Below, one piece after another: positions 62,712 to 64,000 of a stretch of DNA of 64,000 nucleotides (position 1 is its first letter; each line of letters opens with the position of its first letter). The notes under the pieces are model-generated. The model did not search any database, was not told the DNA's origin, and saw only the letters and a program-made list of their open reading frames with translations. The stretch lies in assembly GCF_050410775.1 (NCBI RefSeq), contig NZ_CP191229.1; one strand, given 5' to 3'. This stretch comes from Erwinia sp050410775 (lineage in GTDB: Bacteria > Pseudomonadota > Gammaproteobacteria > Enterobacterales > Enterobacteriaceae). The position numbers and the translations under genes are program-made.

Positions 62712-63917
62712 ATGACGACATTTAACCCTGTTCAGTTTCGCCAGCAATTCCCGGCCCTGAAAGATGCCGGCGTCTACCTCGATAGCGCTGCGACGACGCT
62801 CAAGCCTCAGGCGGTAATTGAAGCGACCCGTCAGTTTTACAGCCTCAGCGCGGGCACGGTGCACCGCAGCCAATTTGCCGCCGCGCGCGCGCTGACGGAG
62901 CGCTATGAGGAGGCGCGGACGTCGGTCGGCCGCCTGCTGAATGCGCCTGATGGAAGAAATATTGTCTGGACGAAAGGCACCACCGAGGCGATAAACCTGG
63001 TGGCACAGAGCTATTTTCGTCCGCGATTGCAGCCCGGCGATGAGATTATCGTCAGCGAAGCGGAACATCACGCTAACCTGGTGCCCTGGCTGATGGTCGC
63101 TGCACAAACCGGCGCCACGATCGTCAAGTGGCCGCTGGGCGACGATCTCCTGCCGGATATGGCGCTGCTGCCAGACTTACTGACCGCCCGCACCCGCCTG
63201 CTGGCGCTGGGACAGATGTCCAATGTTACCGGCGGTACGCCCGATATCGCGCGCGCCATCCAGCTGGCGCATGGTGCCGGCGCTAAAGTGATGATTGATG
63301 GCGCGCAGGGCATAGTGCACGCGCCGCCGGATGTCGCCGCGCTGGATATCGACTTTTATGCGTTTTCCGCCCATAAGCTTTATGGCCCGATGGGCATCGG
63401 CGCGCTCTTCGGCAAAACCGATCTGCTGGAGGCGATGCCCGCCTGGCAGGGGGGCGGCAAAATGTTAAGCAAGGTAAGCTTTGAAGGCTTTACGCCACAG
63501 CCGGTGCCCTGGCGATTTGAGGCCGGGACGCCGAACGTGGCGGGCGTGATCGGCCTGAGCGCGGCGCTGAAATGGCTGGAAGATCTCGATATGGCTGCGG
63601 CAGAAAGCTGGAGCTGCGGGCTGGCCGATGTTGCTGAAGAGCGTCTCGTCGCGCTGCCCGGTTTTCGCAGCTTTCGCGCCAGCCGTTCCAGCCTGCTCTC
63701 TTTTGACATCGCCGGCCTGCATCACAGCGATGTGGTGACGCTGCTGGCGGAAAGCGGCATCGCGGTCAGAGCGGGCCAGCACTGCGCACAGCCCCTTCTT
63801 GAGCGGCTTGGCGTAAGCGGCACGCTGCGCGCCTCGTTTGCACCTTATAATACGCTTAACGACGTCGACGCGCTGGTGACCAGCCTCGCGACCGCCATTG
63901 AACTTCTAGCGGACTGA
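62712..63917 (+). CDS. csdA: Cysteine desulfurase CsdA
   Basis: PLP enzyme that removes sulfur from cysteine, passing it to CsdE. 401 residues. PLP lysine in AFSAHKLYGPMGIG (near residue 222), and catalytic cysteine in AVRAGQHCAQPLLERLG (near residue 358). Start with GGGGAGATT before ATG. Two bases before csdE, same strand. Confidence 0.97.
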   Translation: MTTFNPVQFRQQFPALKDAGVYLDSAATTLKPQAVIEATRQFYSLSAGTVHRSQFAAARALTERYEEARTSVGRLLNAPDGRNIVWTKGTTEAINLVAQSYFRPRLQPGDEIIVSEAEHHANLVPWLMVAAQTGATIVKWPLGDDLLPDMALLPDLLTARTRLLALGQMSNVTGGTPDIARAIQLAHGAGAKVMIDGAQGIVHAPPDVAALDIDFYAFSAHKLYGPMGIGALFGKTDLLEAMPAWQGGGKMLSKVSFEGFTPQPVPWRFEAGTPNVAGVIGLSAALKWLEDLDMAAAESWSCGLADVAEERLVALPGFRSFRASRSSLLSFDIAGLHHSDVVTLLAESGIAVRAGQHCAQPLLERLGVSGTLRASFAPYNTLNDVDALVTSLATAIELLAD

Positions 63918-63919
63918 TT

Positions 63920-64000
63920 ATGACAACTTTACTTGCCCCCCATCCCTTTGGCGATCGCATCACCGCTGAAGGTCTGAAACAGCAGTTTTCCGCCTTTACC
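63920..64000 (+). CDS. csdE: Sulfur acceptor protein CsdE (5' end only)
   Basis: First 27 codons, MTTLLAPHPFGDRITAEGLK and on, resembling E. coli CsdE (GHPFGTTVTAETL). SufE-like sulfur acceptor that stimulates CsdA. Starts 2 nt after the csdA stop, so translation is likely coupled. The rest lies past the window. Confidence 0.85.
   Translation, partial: MTTLLAPHPFGDRITAEGLKQQFSAFT

Overview
The window is a chromosomal segment of a gammaproteobacterium of the order Enterobacterales. Nearly every protein can be read as a full-length counterpart of an E. coli K-12 protein. Gene order and polysaccharide content fit Erwiniaceae (Pantoea, Erwinia or Mixta type) best, but genus cannot be settled from the sequence alone. 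No tRNA, rRNA, insertion sequence, prophage, plasmid gene or CRISPR array was seen. All recognised genes look intact; only narG (left edge) and csdE (right edge) are cut by the window.

Layout. 1-5.9 kb: anaerobic nitrate respiration (narG, narK, and divergent narL without a neighbouring narX), with FNR and NarL sites still in place. 5.9-8.2 kb: a two-gene polysaccharide cassette (GT2 glycosyltransferase and Wzx-like flippase). 8.2-10 kb: a 1.74-kb gene-poor, AT-rich gap with two RcsAB-like boxes and several palindromes. 10-20 kb: mutS, then the minus-strand block ygbE-ftsB-ispD-ispF-truD-surE-pcm-nlpD-rpoS, with an 8-bp tandem repeat between mutS and rpoS. 20-29.4 kb: sulfate assimilation (cysG-cysD-cysN-cysC and cysJ-cysI-cysH) around a small YciI-like gene. 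29.7-33 kb: queD and queE of queuosine synthesis, an exported inorganic pyrophosphatase with a PhoB box, and a Tat-exported cytosine-deaminase-like amidohydrolase. 33-44 kb: eno, pyrG, mazG, relA, rlmD, barA, with two ERIC-type repeats. 44-53 kb: a complete galactarate/glucarate catabolic locus (garK, garR, garL, gudD, gudX, gudP, divergent garD). 53-64 kb: yqcA, truC, yqcC, the CsrB RNA, syd, queF, ppnN, xni, rlmM, ygdD, gcvA, the GcvB RNA, ygdI, csdA and csdE.

How the parts work together. BarA is the sensor of the BarA-UvrY system, and an almost perfect UvrY box lies upstream of csrB, so a sensor and its main output RNA sit 11 kb apart. The cys genes take sulfate to sulfide and make the siroheme that CysI needs. 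The gar/gud genes take galactarate and glucarate to 2-phosphoglycerate, which enters glycolysis at enolase, also encoded here. RelA and PpnN belong to the stringent response; rpoS and nlpD to stationary phase and envelope maintenance.

The most notable new-looking item is the secreted family I pyrophosphatase gene. It is preceded by a PhoB box (two CTGTCAT repeats at 11-bp period) placed exactly as in a classical Pho promoter, suggesting a phosphate-scavenging enzyme acting on external pyrophosphate. Second is the Rcs-type control predicted for the glycosyltransferase/flippase pair.
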